Shown here piece after piece: positions 30,096 to 42,200 of a stretch of 64,000 bases of DNA. Both the position numbers and the translations under genes were made by a program. Every line of letters starts with the position of its first letter. The first letter of the stretch is position 1. The DNA comes from Lutraria lutraria (Eukaryota > Mollusca > Bivalvia > Venerida > Mactridae), in assembly GCA_964023205.1 (NCBI GenBank), contig OZ026844.1, positions 36,131,326 to 36,195,325 of the forward strand, written 5' to 3'. The notes under the pieces were generated by a model. That model had not been told where the DNA came from. It worked only from the letters and a program-made list of their open reading frames with translations, and made no database searches.

Positions 30096-32559
30096 CCACC
30101 TCAACTACAATCTATACTTCAATAACCTGTAGACTACAACCACCTCGAAGTACTTACTGCCCTCTATCAAAGAAAACACTAGTCCAGATTAGGAACAATC
30201 TATTACAAAATCAGGGGGGGGGTATTTTATTGCTGCCTATGTTGTTATTGGAAGGTGGCTGAAGTTTGAAGGTCACTATTGTTTAGAGGTAGATGTTATC
30301 AAGGTAAGCTGTAATACAGACTTAAATTTAGGTTACAACCACATCTGTAAAACAAGAACAGTAAATGGAAAACCACACCCCTGATTTTAAAATAGACTGT
30401 TCCAAACACATGACTAGTATTTTAAGGGTTGTGTACATTGTATCCATGCATTCTTGTAGTTTATCCTTTTACACTTTACTGCATTTTTGGTATTAAATAA
30501 AACATTAATAACCAGTGTACTACAGACATCTCTTGATAACAACTGCCTCTCAACAATGGTTCAGCAGTAAACTATGTTCTCCCTGATTTCAAAAGAGGCT
30601 ATTCTTAACCCGGACAAATTTCTCATTTGCTTTGTACATTACTTTCACATGTTGGGAGGACGCTGGTATGAGATTCTCGTGTTCCCGTACTTCTTGTGAA
30701 AATTAGCAAAGACAACAAAAGTTTGCACTTTGATGCATCTATGCTGATCTCTTGCATGTTTCATGTTTCACAACCATTCCTTGTTTATATTCAAACAAAT
30801 GAAAAAGACAAATAGCTTACATACATGTTTTATTGCATTTTTTACATGAAAAACAGTACAAACAAAAGGATCATTAGAGAAGGAAGATTTGTCCATAATT
30901 AATAGAAACTTATTTGTAATAACAAACCACAGCAATTAAGGTGTAAAAAATGGTTTGTATATGACCGAACATATTCTTTATTTTGTCATATCAAAAGAAA
31001 TCGATTTAATATCGTCATTAAGCTAGAATAGAACTAATCATGTTTACAGATACTTGACCCCCAAAATTAGGGCAGGTAGGGTGAAAAAAATACATTTCTG
31101 TTATTTTTTCTATATATACCTTTCACATTAAATTTTGTGAGCTACAATTCATTTAAAAAAAAAAATCTTTTTTTAATTAATTGCCAAATATTTTTGTATA
31201 TTAAGGATTTGATTTACTAAAGTTTATTCAATCAACTCAATTCTTTATTGCGTTATTCATGGTGCTCAGACCATACACAAGCGAACTATTAAAGGTTCAG
31301 GTGCCAAAAACAAGATTGGTTGACAACTGTGCTCTGTTGACCAAACTACTCTATTCCAGCCTTAATGACAATTCTGACATTTAATACATACAACATAAAT
31401 CAAAATACAAGTCTTTTTTCAGTCAGACTCAAAAATAAAGTCTGAGAGTGATACCAATAGAATTCTTATTGAAAAAAAACCCAAAGTTACCGGCTCAAAT
31501 ATGCAAATAAATTAAGAGTCAAAAACATTGTGACTGACTTACTTCAAGTCAAATAATAGATATATGGTCTAATATAATTAATTAGATTTCAAAAAGTTGA
31601 TTACCGGTATGTTAAATAAAAGTAGAAAGTCTTCAAAATTTACTTTGACAAGAAAAATTAGTCTGTATTTATGTCAGCTAACACATGATATGTAACAAGC
31701 TTTCTGATTGGTTACTTAAGGTAACTGTTAAAATCTGACCAATGACATCGCTACATTAAGAGAAAGACAAAGTATTTATCTAAAAAATTATTTCATTCAA
31801 ATTCACAAAATAACAATAATGTACAAACAGCAAAGATACAAATTAGTACATTAACTCTCAAATTAAATTTGACAACATCAACGATTAAGATAAAACATTG
31901 TATAAAATGATAATTTCATAAATTACACTGACAATTTTCAAAGCTGTAAACGAAGAATAAATAAGACAGTTTCCATGGGGAGTAACTCTCAGAATATATC
32001 ACATGATAGTAGCTGAATACATGAATGTTTTATAAAAAATAAACTTAAGTGAATTTCATCATTTTCAACATTTTTTTCTATCAAGTAACATAATTGTGCA
32101 AATTTTTGAAGTACAATGTAGATTAAATAAAAGGATCACCACATCACATTGTATAAATATCACATTTCTAAGAAGGCATTATTAAAAACTGTCAGCGTGA
32201 GAAGAATGATGTTGACAGAGGCATTTTGGATTAATTATAAGTATTTTCAAGTTGAATCTACAATCTAGAACAGATTTTATTTAGAACAACTTGTCAAATA
32301 ATTGGAAAATGATTGAATAAATGAAAATCTGTTTGAACTGTATGCGCATCATTTCTGCACATGTATGTGTTATCACAATGTGATATTAAAAATTAATGCC
32401 CGCTCAGGTATAGGCGACATTACATTGGAAATGGGAGTGAGGTATAATAAAAAAAATTAATACAACAAGCAGATACATCAAGATCCATTTAATCAACAAT
32501 AATCTCCCTTAATAATGAGATGTACTTTATGTTAGAAGGGGACACTAAGATATCTAACT
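30096..32559. other. Intergenic region between convergent genes
   Basis: AT-rich sequence with no exons seen. Several minus-strand AATAAA hexamers (TTTATT on the plus strand, for example near 32278, 31233 and 30826) could end INTS13 transcripts that read through the minisatellite. None is decisive. Confidence 0.45.
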
Positions 32560-33270
32560 GTCAACTAGGTTTGTCAACATTGGGACATCTAAGTGTCAAC
32601 TAGGTTTGTCAGCATTGGGACATCTAAGTGTCAACTAGGTTTGTCAGCATTGGGACATCTAAGTGTCAACTAGGTTTGTCAACATTGGGACATCTAAGTG
32701 TCAACTTGGTTTGTCAGCATTGGGACATCTAAGTGTCAACTAGGTTTGTCAGCATTGGGACATCTAAGTGTCAACTAGGTTTGTCAACATTGGGACATCT
32801 AAGTGTCAACTAGGTTTGTCAACATTGGGACATCTAAGTGTCAACTAGGTTTGTCAGAATTGGGACATCTAAGTGTCAACTAGGTTTGTCAGAATTGGGA
32901 CATCTAAGTGTCAACTAGGTTTGTCAGAATTGGGACATCTAAGAGTCAACTAGGTTTGTCAGCATTAGGACATCTAAGTGTCAACTAGGTTTGTCAGAAT
33001 TGGGACATCTAAGTGTCAACTAGGTTTGTCAACATTGGGACATCTAAGTGTCAACTAGGTTTGTCAGAATTGGGACATCTAAGAGTCAACTAGGTTTGTC
33101 AGAATTGGGACATCTAAGAGTCAACTAGGTTTGTCAGCATTAGGACATATAAATGTCAACCAGTTTGTCCACTATAAGACATTTTAATGTCAACCAGTTT
33201 GTCCACTATAAGACATTTTAATGTCAACCAGTTTGTCCACTATAAGACATTTTAATGTCAACCAGTTTGT
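32560..33270. repeat. 35-bp minisatellite, about 17 units, plus 34-bp variant units
   Basis: The unit GTCAACTAGGTTTGTCAGCA + TTGGGACATCTAAGT (35 bp) repeats from 32560 to about 33135. Three or four 34-bp variant units (GTCAACCAGTTTGTCCACTA + TAAGACATTTTAAT) follow to 33270. Two sub-types, CAACATTGGG and CAGAATTGGG, are interspersed, which points to unequal exchange. The array lies just beyond the INTS13 stop and may be transcribed in its 3' UTR. Confidence 0.92.
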
Positions 33271-33545
33271 CACTATCCATCACCCAGGCTGCATATGCAC
33301 TTCTCTCAAGTTACAACCTGTCTGTTGCTGACAGACTCAATTTGAAGCTAGATCTCTGACAGTTGTATGAACTCAGAACACACTCATAAAAGTCTGAAAG
33401 TTCTTTATGATTTAAAGAAAGTTTCTCCTATAACAATGCTTTAACAGTCTGCAGCATTTTTTGCATCCAGCCATGAATTATCTGTCTGAGATTCCACTTC
33501 TGACAAGTATGAGGTCCATTGACATCTATGATATCAATTCTCCAT

Positions 33546-36500
33546 TTATTGCATCAACGCTTCATTTTCTTCCCTGTAATAAAGAAAATACAGTTCTATC
33601 ATACAGGGAAACCTGTGATTAAAGTTAATTACAGGGAGATTTGTTTGTTTGTTTGAGTTTTACGCCCCTTTTCAACAGTTAGAGTCATATGAGGCAGACA
33701 GTTCACCTAACCATTGTTCCTGGGAAGAACCAGTACTAGACTCCCATCCTCCATAAGCAACTACCTTCTTTCTCACATAAAGAGACAAGGTCTGTAGCTG
33801 GGCTCGAACCAACAGCCCTCTATCAGTGAGAGGTTACAGTGATTTGAAGTTAGCGACCTTAACCACTCGACCACAGAGGCGGGTCCTACAAGGTCTGCAC
33901 AGTAGAACACAGAGTGAATTCTTGAGGGTACATTGTATTTACTTCATTATATCACTAAGTCCAACAATGAAATGAAGAACAGTATGTCGGGGGATAATGA
34001 AATACTTCCCTATATCTGATTCTTCACTATATCCAAGTTCATTATAACTGTGTGTTACTGTAATACAGTGTAACTTCTGAATTCCAAACCCTGTGAAATT
34101 CGGAAACTTATGAAAGTCCGAACGATTTTCTTGGTACCGAAATGTCTCCTTCTGTTTCTATGTAAATTATACTTCCGAATTCTGAACGATATTTTCATTT
34201 TGGGTTATATAAGTGCAATTTTACTACCAAATTCCGGACAGTGAGGTATGAGTAAAACTTTATTAGATCCGCAATTGTAAATCCTACGGCAAAATGTCAT
34301 TTCCTCTAAATGAATTGTTTACCAAATAAAAATACTTAGTTTATCATAATACGCATTAAAATCACGATATCACAAATTTATCTAGCTGATGTTATGATAA
34401 ATATGCGGTGGTAAACTATTTATGCGACAATAAGAGGATTAATCTGTGATGTTTGCATCACAAATTGTAACCAAGTTAAATAAATTAGCCAACAACAAGA
34501 CGCTGCATCTTTTAAAGTATAACTGTATACAAAATCTAACAATGATTTCAAATTAATAATCATATTTGGTATACTAGTATAAGATATTTATCATCTCTCA
34601 GGGTTTATAAACAATGATAAAATTATAATGAGGAACCACTGGTGTCTAACATCTGTACTTGTTTAGATCAATCCTGACTTCTAAATTCCATGAAATTTCT
34701 GAATTTCTGAAATATCTGAATTTTTTGGCCGATCTAATTTCAGAAGTTACACTGTACATTGATTGAGCACTCAATGTGAATATCTTTATTGCAAACATTT
34801 GAAGAAATTTTAACTGTGGCTTTTGGTCCAATGAGAAAATTTAGTATAAAGCAGGTCAGTATGCACAGATGTATATCCCCTCTATTCAGTGTCTTATTAT
34901 TCATTACGCCCAAATAAGGAGCAGAAGTCAGAAAACTCACTCTTCAAACATATGTTTGTACAGCTCAGCTATAGTTCCAACATTTTCTTGTCGACCAATG
35001 AATTCTGTATGACGCTTAGAATGTACACTCTTCATTCTATTTGTCCACATGGATAGCAGGTTTTGTTTGCCTGTGAAGTAAGTAAATCATTGAATAATAA
35101 ATGATAATCTAAGAATAATTACAAGATGTGTTTTATAAACACCATGCCCCCTCCGGTTGCCCTTTTTGAAAATGCCTAGGGCCTGTAGAGGTTGTCATGA
35201 TGAACCAAGATATGAAGTTCGATGATTGGAGATGGTAGCGTTTTGATTTAATAGGCAATGTTAAAGTTTGGTACAGGCAAACAAAGGGCTGTAAATCTGC
35301 TAAAAATTATCGAATCACAAAACCCTGACAATATGTGCTGGTGAACTTGGTGACAATAGTTCTATCAAAGTTTGGTAAGAATCCCTAGAGAAATACAGAA
35401 GTAGTTGCAAACAAAAGAGTATTTCTCTATATATTACATATGCACAAAATAAACAAAGGGCCAAAATTTATCAAATCATAAAACCTTTACAACATGCATT
35501 GGGTATCTCGATAACAATAGTTCCATGAAAGTTTTATCAAAATTACTTGAGAAAACAAGGAAACAAGAGTATTTCGCTTTTACAATCACACAAAATAAAC
35601 AAAGGGCCATAATTCCATCAAAAATGATCGAATCACAAAACCCGGAATATATGTGTGGGGGTTCTTGGTAATAACAAGTGAAAGTTTTGTCAAAATCCCA
35701 TGAAAAATGTAGGAGTAGTATCCTAAAAGAAATGTCGGAATTTTTTTAAACACAATTACCCTGTGACCTTGACCTTTGACCTACTGACCTGAAAATGCAC
35801 AGGTCCTGTAGAGGTTGTCATGAGGAACCTACATATGAAGTTTGATGGATGTAGGTGCAGGCGTTTTGATTTTATAGGCAAGGTTAAAGTTTGGTACAGA
35901 CAGACAAACAGAGAGGCCAAAACAATATAAAAATACAGTATCACCACACATACATATTAAAACCACATAATTTTTACAAATTTTATATCAATGAGACCAT
36001 CCCTATATTATAACAAGTTATTTTTGGTCCTTAAAATGCTCTGAATGTCAAAGTTTTACTATATATAGGTTTCCGACCCTGGGCCCATCTTATAGATACA
36101 GTAAAACCTGTGTTAGCGGCCATCTCCGAATAAAAGCTACCCTGTGAATAAAGGCCATTCTTCTAAAAACTGCCATGGATTATTAAGAGCAAAATGACCT
36201 CCAAATAAAGGCCACCTGTCATTAAAGGCCATGATAAGTATTTCCCAAGGGTAGCCTTTGTTTACAGGTTTGTCTGTAATTTATCTTATTGATTATTTTT
36301 GGGGGACTCATTTTTAGCTGTTTAAGGTGAATGTCTCAAATATAATACTTAACATGAAAAGGTTTAAGTTTTATAGCTGATATCTGAACTAAGATACGCC
36401 TATGAAACATGTTCTGATTCTCACATTGAAATATTCTATTCTGTTTTATATCTAACAAGCAGTAAAATAATGTATTCCGTTTAAGAGAAGATAATCACAT

Positions 36501-39211
36501 TGTTTACTATAAAAGACCCAATTTCACAAAACTTCTTACACAAGAGATTATTTTCAATTTGAATGATTCAGTTTTTATAAAATAATGAATAAGCACGCAT
36601 AAATTCAATATTTATAAAAAATACTCCACGAAGTTTGTCTAATCTAGTACAAATATCATTCTATTTTGATAAGCAATAAATTCAAAAAAATATATTACAT
36701 GAGCTTGAAACTATTGACATTGGGGCATAATTATCTCAATTTAGACATAAAAGAAACTGAGGCTAATATATTATAACCAACAGTTTTAGAAGAAATAAGA
36801 ACCAGTACAAAATCTTAAGTTTATTAATTTTGATATTTCAAATATTTCCTTTCTTGTCAGATAAATTACGATTCTCTCATCTCAGTTCTCATTTATAATA
36901 AAAACTTGGAAGACAAAACGAGTGAATTGAGTACATCAAGTTAAACATACACAGATATCATGTTGTATGTGCACAACATGCTGCAGTACAAGAAATATAG
37001 ACATTTGTTTGATTTAAGAAAAATAACTACAACCATAGAAAATAAAACTTAGATTCCTATCTGAATTTTTGGAGGGGGGGGTGACTGGAGCTACTGGGGG
37101 TGGGGTATCAAGTGTCCAGGGTCACTGGTCAGCGAAGGAACTGTGATAGGGAAACAATTTTAGCACATATTTGTTGGCAGATCAATTAATTCTGGTAATA
37201 AATGCCAAAATAGAGGCCAAAAGCTAGCTACTTTTATTTGATTTTATAAATAAAAAAAGTTCAAAACTTCAGCATTTTGTTGAAAAAAAAAATTGACAGA
37301 ATTTTCTTGCATTTTGTCTTTTTACCAAGAATATTTACATAAAAAAGTATGTTGTACATCATTATTAATTAGGACAGGTGGATACAATACAGACAGGAGT
37401 CAGAAGGAATGTAAAACTAAATTAACCTTTTCTCTGGCCTTAAACTAATTCTGCAGGTATGTTGTGATTTATATTGTGAAAGTAAAACCAACCTGATGTT
37501 CGTACAAGAGGTTCAGCATAACTGTAACGAAGTCGTTTATTGGGTTGACCCGTGTCGTCTGCTGTATCAATCTTGTTGAATTCCTTCTTTTCATGTTCCG
37601 TCATTTTCTGATACCTAGATCAACGACAACAACAACTTATTGGAATAGAACAGAATGGAACATATTAAACAAAATATTACTCTTAATAAGTTTAGACTGG
37701 GATAAAAACAAGACATAAACTCTTTTTTACATATAAGTGTTACAAGTTTACAGTAAAACCTCGACATAACGGAGTCTTCTGGGAACAACCAACTCTGTCT
37801 AGGGAATATTGAAAACCAGCCACAGTCTACAGAGGGAATATTGAAAACCAGTCCAAAAATTAGTGGTCGTTATATTGATTTAGTCATACTGTTGAGTTGG
37901 TTTTATAATGAGTACAAAATACATAGTAGATATTGAAAGCTGGTCCTTAATCAAATGTCCCTTATAATGAGGTGACCTTGATATTGAGGTACAGTACAAC
38001 CTCTGTAGAGCAACACCCTGTGGGAGATACAAACATTGGCCATTGTTTAGAGGTTGTTGCTCTACAGAGGTTAAATTTATAGTAAATATCAGCTTAGGGA
38101 AATTTTGAAGGTGTTGTTATAGAGAGGTTGTTGCTCTACAGAGGTTAAGTTTAAAGTAAATATCAGCTTAAGGAAATTTTGAAAGTGTTGTTATAGAGAG
38201 ATTATTGCTCTACAAAGGTTAAATTTATTGTAAATATCAGTTTAGGGAAATTTTGAAAGTGTTGTTATAGAGAGGTTGTTGCTCTACAGAGGTTAAATTT
38301 ATAGTAAATATCAGTTTAGGGAAATTTTGAAAGTGTTGTTATAGAGAGGTTATTGCTCCACAGAGGTTAAATTTATAGTAAATATCAGTTTAGGGAAATT
38401 TTGAAGGTGTTGTTACAGAGAGGTTGTTGCTCTACAGAGGTTAAATTTATAGTAAATATCAGCTTAGGGAAATTTTGAAGGTGTTGTTATAGAGAGGTTG
38501 TATCAGCTTAGGGAAATTTTGAAGGTGTTTTTATAGAGAGGTTGTTGCTCTACAGAGGTTAAATTTATAGTAAATATCAGCTAAGGGAAATTTTGAAGGT
38601 GTTGTTACAGAGAGGTTGTTGCTCTATAGAGGTTAAATTTATAGTAAATATCAGCTTAGGGAAATTTTGAAGGTGTTGTTACAGAGAGGTTGTTGCTCTA
38701 CAGAGGTTAAATTTATAGTAAATATCAGCTTAGGGAAATTTTGAAGGTGTTGTTATAGAGAGGTTGTATCAGCTTAGGGAAATTTTGAAGGTGTTGTTAT
38801 AGAGAGGTTGTTGCTCTACAGAGGGCTGCTCTGGACAGGTTGTACTGTACACAAACTAAAAATACTTTCTGATAAATAATCAAATCACTACATGCTAATA
38901 TAACAATGCAGTCTTATATAGTTATCAGTAATTCCTATAGAGAACTGACAAGTACAATTTGCCACTAAGTTGACAACAGAATAAGGACCATGTATTAGAA
39001 TTTAAGCACATACTTATCGAGGTCTTTCCAGGCACTCTCCACTTCACTAAGTTCATCTTTCATGGAGGTTTTTTCAGATTTACGTCGATCTTCAGACGGT
39101 TTCTTACACTCGAGCAAACATTCTAACACTTTCTGATGATTATCTGACGTAGGTGCGTGTGCTTGAACCAATGTCTCAAGCTCTGACCACATTTGGGAAT
39201 ACTGTTGTTCT
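33546..39211 (-). CDS. INTS13: INTS13 C-terminal exons
   Basis: Exon 39211-39014 encodes [19 protein letters not shown] + [18 protein letters not shown] and a charged stretch. Exon 37614-37493 encodes [14 protein letters not shown] and a basic [14 protein letters not shown]. Exon 35070-34941 encodes [20 protein letters not shown] + [20 protein letters not shown]. The tiny last exon, 33573-33546, adds EENEALMQ and the stop. The vertebrate C terminus (SLLSLWSNRIN, SRKHQEFAGRL, AELYQHLKEEN) matches. In vertebrates this tail contacts the Integrator cleavage module. A CAATAAATGG poly(A)-like hexamer overlaps the stop codon. Confidence 0.93.
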
Positions 39212-42200
39212 CTAAAATACAAATAAGTCATAATTAGAGGTAATAGACTTCACTTCAAGTACAAGAAGAATTGTATTCAGACTATAAAAAAAGTCTAAAT
39301 CTTTCCCCATTACTTTCACTTATTGTAGACAAAAATGTACAATCTGAGGATACAACATTGAATGTCTGAAAGTAGACAGTTTGTACTGTGTGTTCTCTGA
39401 TCCTGACATTACTTTCAAGGATTTATAGACATTTTATTGGCATGTTATGAAACAAAATGGGCAAGGACATTGTAACATCATAAACAACTTGAGTACATGG
39501 ATATTTACAATTAATTCAGATGCTGTCATAGGAATTGTCTGGTTTAATGCTGCTTTTCAACAGTGTGTCAGTGAACCAGTCAGGAAATGGAATATTTGAT
39601 TGGTTGATTCTAGAAAGGATCAGAAAATGGAAGTACTTGATTGGTTGATTCTAGACAGAAAATGGAAGTATTTGATTGGTTGAATCTAGACAGAATCAGA
39701 AAATGGAAGTATTTGATTGGTTGAATCTAGACAGAATCAGAAAATGGAAGTATTTGATTGGTTAATTCCTAGATAGGATTAGAAAACAACAAATGGTAAA
39801 GTTGCCATCAAGTTCAGAGACAGGTAGCTATATAATCCCAAGCCCCACCCCAGTTTTGTAGACAGAGTCATCAAATCAACTGGAATGATGGCACCAAGGT
39901 TGAATAAAATACACAAATTATACCCAAATAAAAGCCCCCCCCCCTGCAGTAGCTTTAGATTCTATGTGATCATTTCATTTATGTTCAGTGTATTATATGA
40001 AAAATCTTTGGAAAACTTCTTAAAGGTCATTGAACCAATAACGTTGAGCCATTTTCTTTCAAAGATGAGTGGACATTAATAAGAGGATGTGCATAACTTA
40101 ATTAAAACAGATACAAAATTAAAAATCTATGACACACATAGGGCAGAAAATGTATGGAAAAAAAATTGCTGGTTTATTTGAGTTTTACACCCCTTTCCAA
40201 CAGTCAGAATCATATGAGACGGACAGTTCACCTAACCATCGTTCCTGGGAAGAACCAGTACTAGTCTCCCATCCACTGAGAGCAACAGGCTACTTTCGTG
40301 AACCCACAACCCTCTCTCAGATTTGAAGTCAGTGACCTTAAAGACATTGAAACAGACAGGGTCATTGATAGACTAGCACCTGTTTACATAATCTGTTATT
40401 CTATGCTTATAAAAACAAAAGCAATTTAGTCATAAACTTATTATCACTGTAAATCAATAAAATTTATTACCCCACTTTTTGACTAGGTGTCAAGTCTACA
40501 GACCATGACCAGACTGGTTTTATCTGATTAGGGGCAATAAAACAATTAAGAGATTAGACCACATGTGGATTTTGGGGGGGGGTCACTTATATAGTAGCTG
40601 TTCAATGTCTTTAACCACTTGACCATGCAGGCGGCTGCGAAATAAAATTTATATTCTGACTATACTATGACCAGACAAATTTCATATTTAAAGAAATTGT
40701 CCAGCAAGCTTTCAGAATGTCAATGGTTCTTAGCTCTGGCGTACCCTGGGTTCTTTCTCAACCATTAACACTGGACAGTTGACAAATGACCCAGATTAGT
40801 GGAGCAACATTATAATCCCCCCTGAGTGAAAATAAATATTGGGGACTGAGTACATAAAAATTTTGAACAGACTCTATATAAGGAAATGCATTTATATTAG
40901 CATTATAGCCAGAGGAATTGAATTTACAGGAAACGGTGGAAGCTGAACTTGTTACGGAACATGACGATGTCAAGTTATTTACACATATTATTGGATAGAT
41001 CTCAAGTCTAGAGACAAGAGTCAATAACTTCCTGTCAAAACATTTGGATACTGGACAAACTGTCTAAGCCAACATGTTTTAGATAAAATAAACCTAGTTA
41101 ACAACTTGCATCAGGGAAATCTCAGAAAAAGATAAGGCTAGCACAAAATAAGTAAGTTTACAGTTACTTAAACAAAAATATGAAAATGGTGCAAAAATTT
41201 CATTTTTATTTTATTTCTAAACATATGTTTCGTACCCTGGAGGTAAAATTAATACTTTTGTATTTAGTTGTTAGAAAATTGAGGGTTGGCACCAAAAATA
41301 AAGTCAGACAAGTAACTATTAACATAAGCTTTTTTCCTGGCCTAACTGACATAGTTACATAAGTTTTTAAATGAAAGGAAATATATGAAAGTGTCAGAAA
41401 GTTCATTTTTGGGGGAAAAGGAAGTGAAAGAAATTTCTTGTATTTTCTTGTTTCCATTTTAATGTTATTTTGTTACTTAATTTTTATCACATTAATGTGG
41501 AAAAATATATAAACATACCAGAAAGCTTACAAATGATCAAAAAGCTAAAAAAAACTTTCATAGTGTCAAGATGCAGACCTAATGTTATCATGAAAATTGT
41601 AAAATCATTGCCGAGTAATCTTATAGTTCTAAATAATCTAATGGAACCAAAAGATTTGAAAGAAACAGCTAATTTTTTTTGCAAATAAGAAACTGTCACA
41701 TGATCAGTGAGATCAGTGATGTAGAAAAATGGCCTTTAAAGTAATGTTGTCTACCCATCTGTTACAGAGAGCATGAGCTGAGTATTTGACCCAAATGTTA
41801 AACCTCTTGCTCTACGAGGCTTGCGAGGACAGGAGGCAGTATTCAAAACAAACAGTAAACTGGCAAATATGCTGATATCATACAACAGCTAATTTTATTA
41901 AAGGCAGACAAATAAATTCCAGTAGAAGAGAATATAAAACTGATTTGTGTAAATAAGGTTAGAAAAAGGAATTAAAGACACAAAAGACACATAAAGCAGC
42001 AACAAGAATTATATATCAGCAGAAAGGATTTGATTCTCAAGGAGATTTGGAACTGGTTAGACATAAAATTTGGACATAAGAAATAGCAGCATGCGAGACA
42101 ACAGACGGCAGAACTATTTTATTAAAGAGTTTTTAAATATCTTAAATATCTATAATTCTTGTGTTGTAACATCGAGGGGGGGGGGGGCAGTCTGCTGCAA

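Noticed and set aside
30029..30262. 77-codon plus-strand frame MQAAGASSSPTSGS
   Set aside because: It lies across a tRNA-derived SINE and its flank, uses a non-ATG start, and is low complexity.
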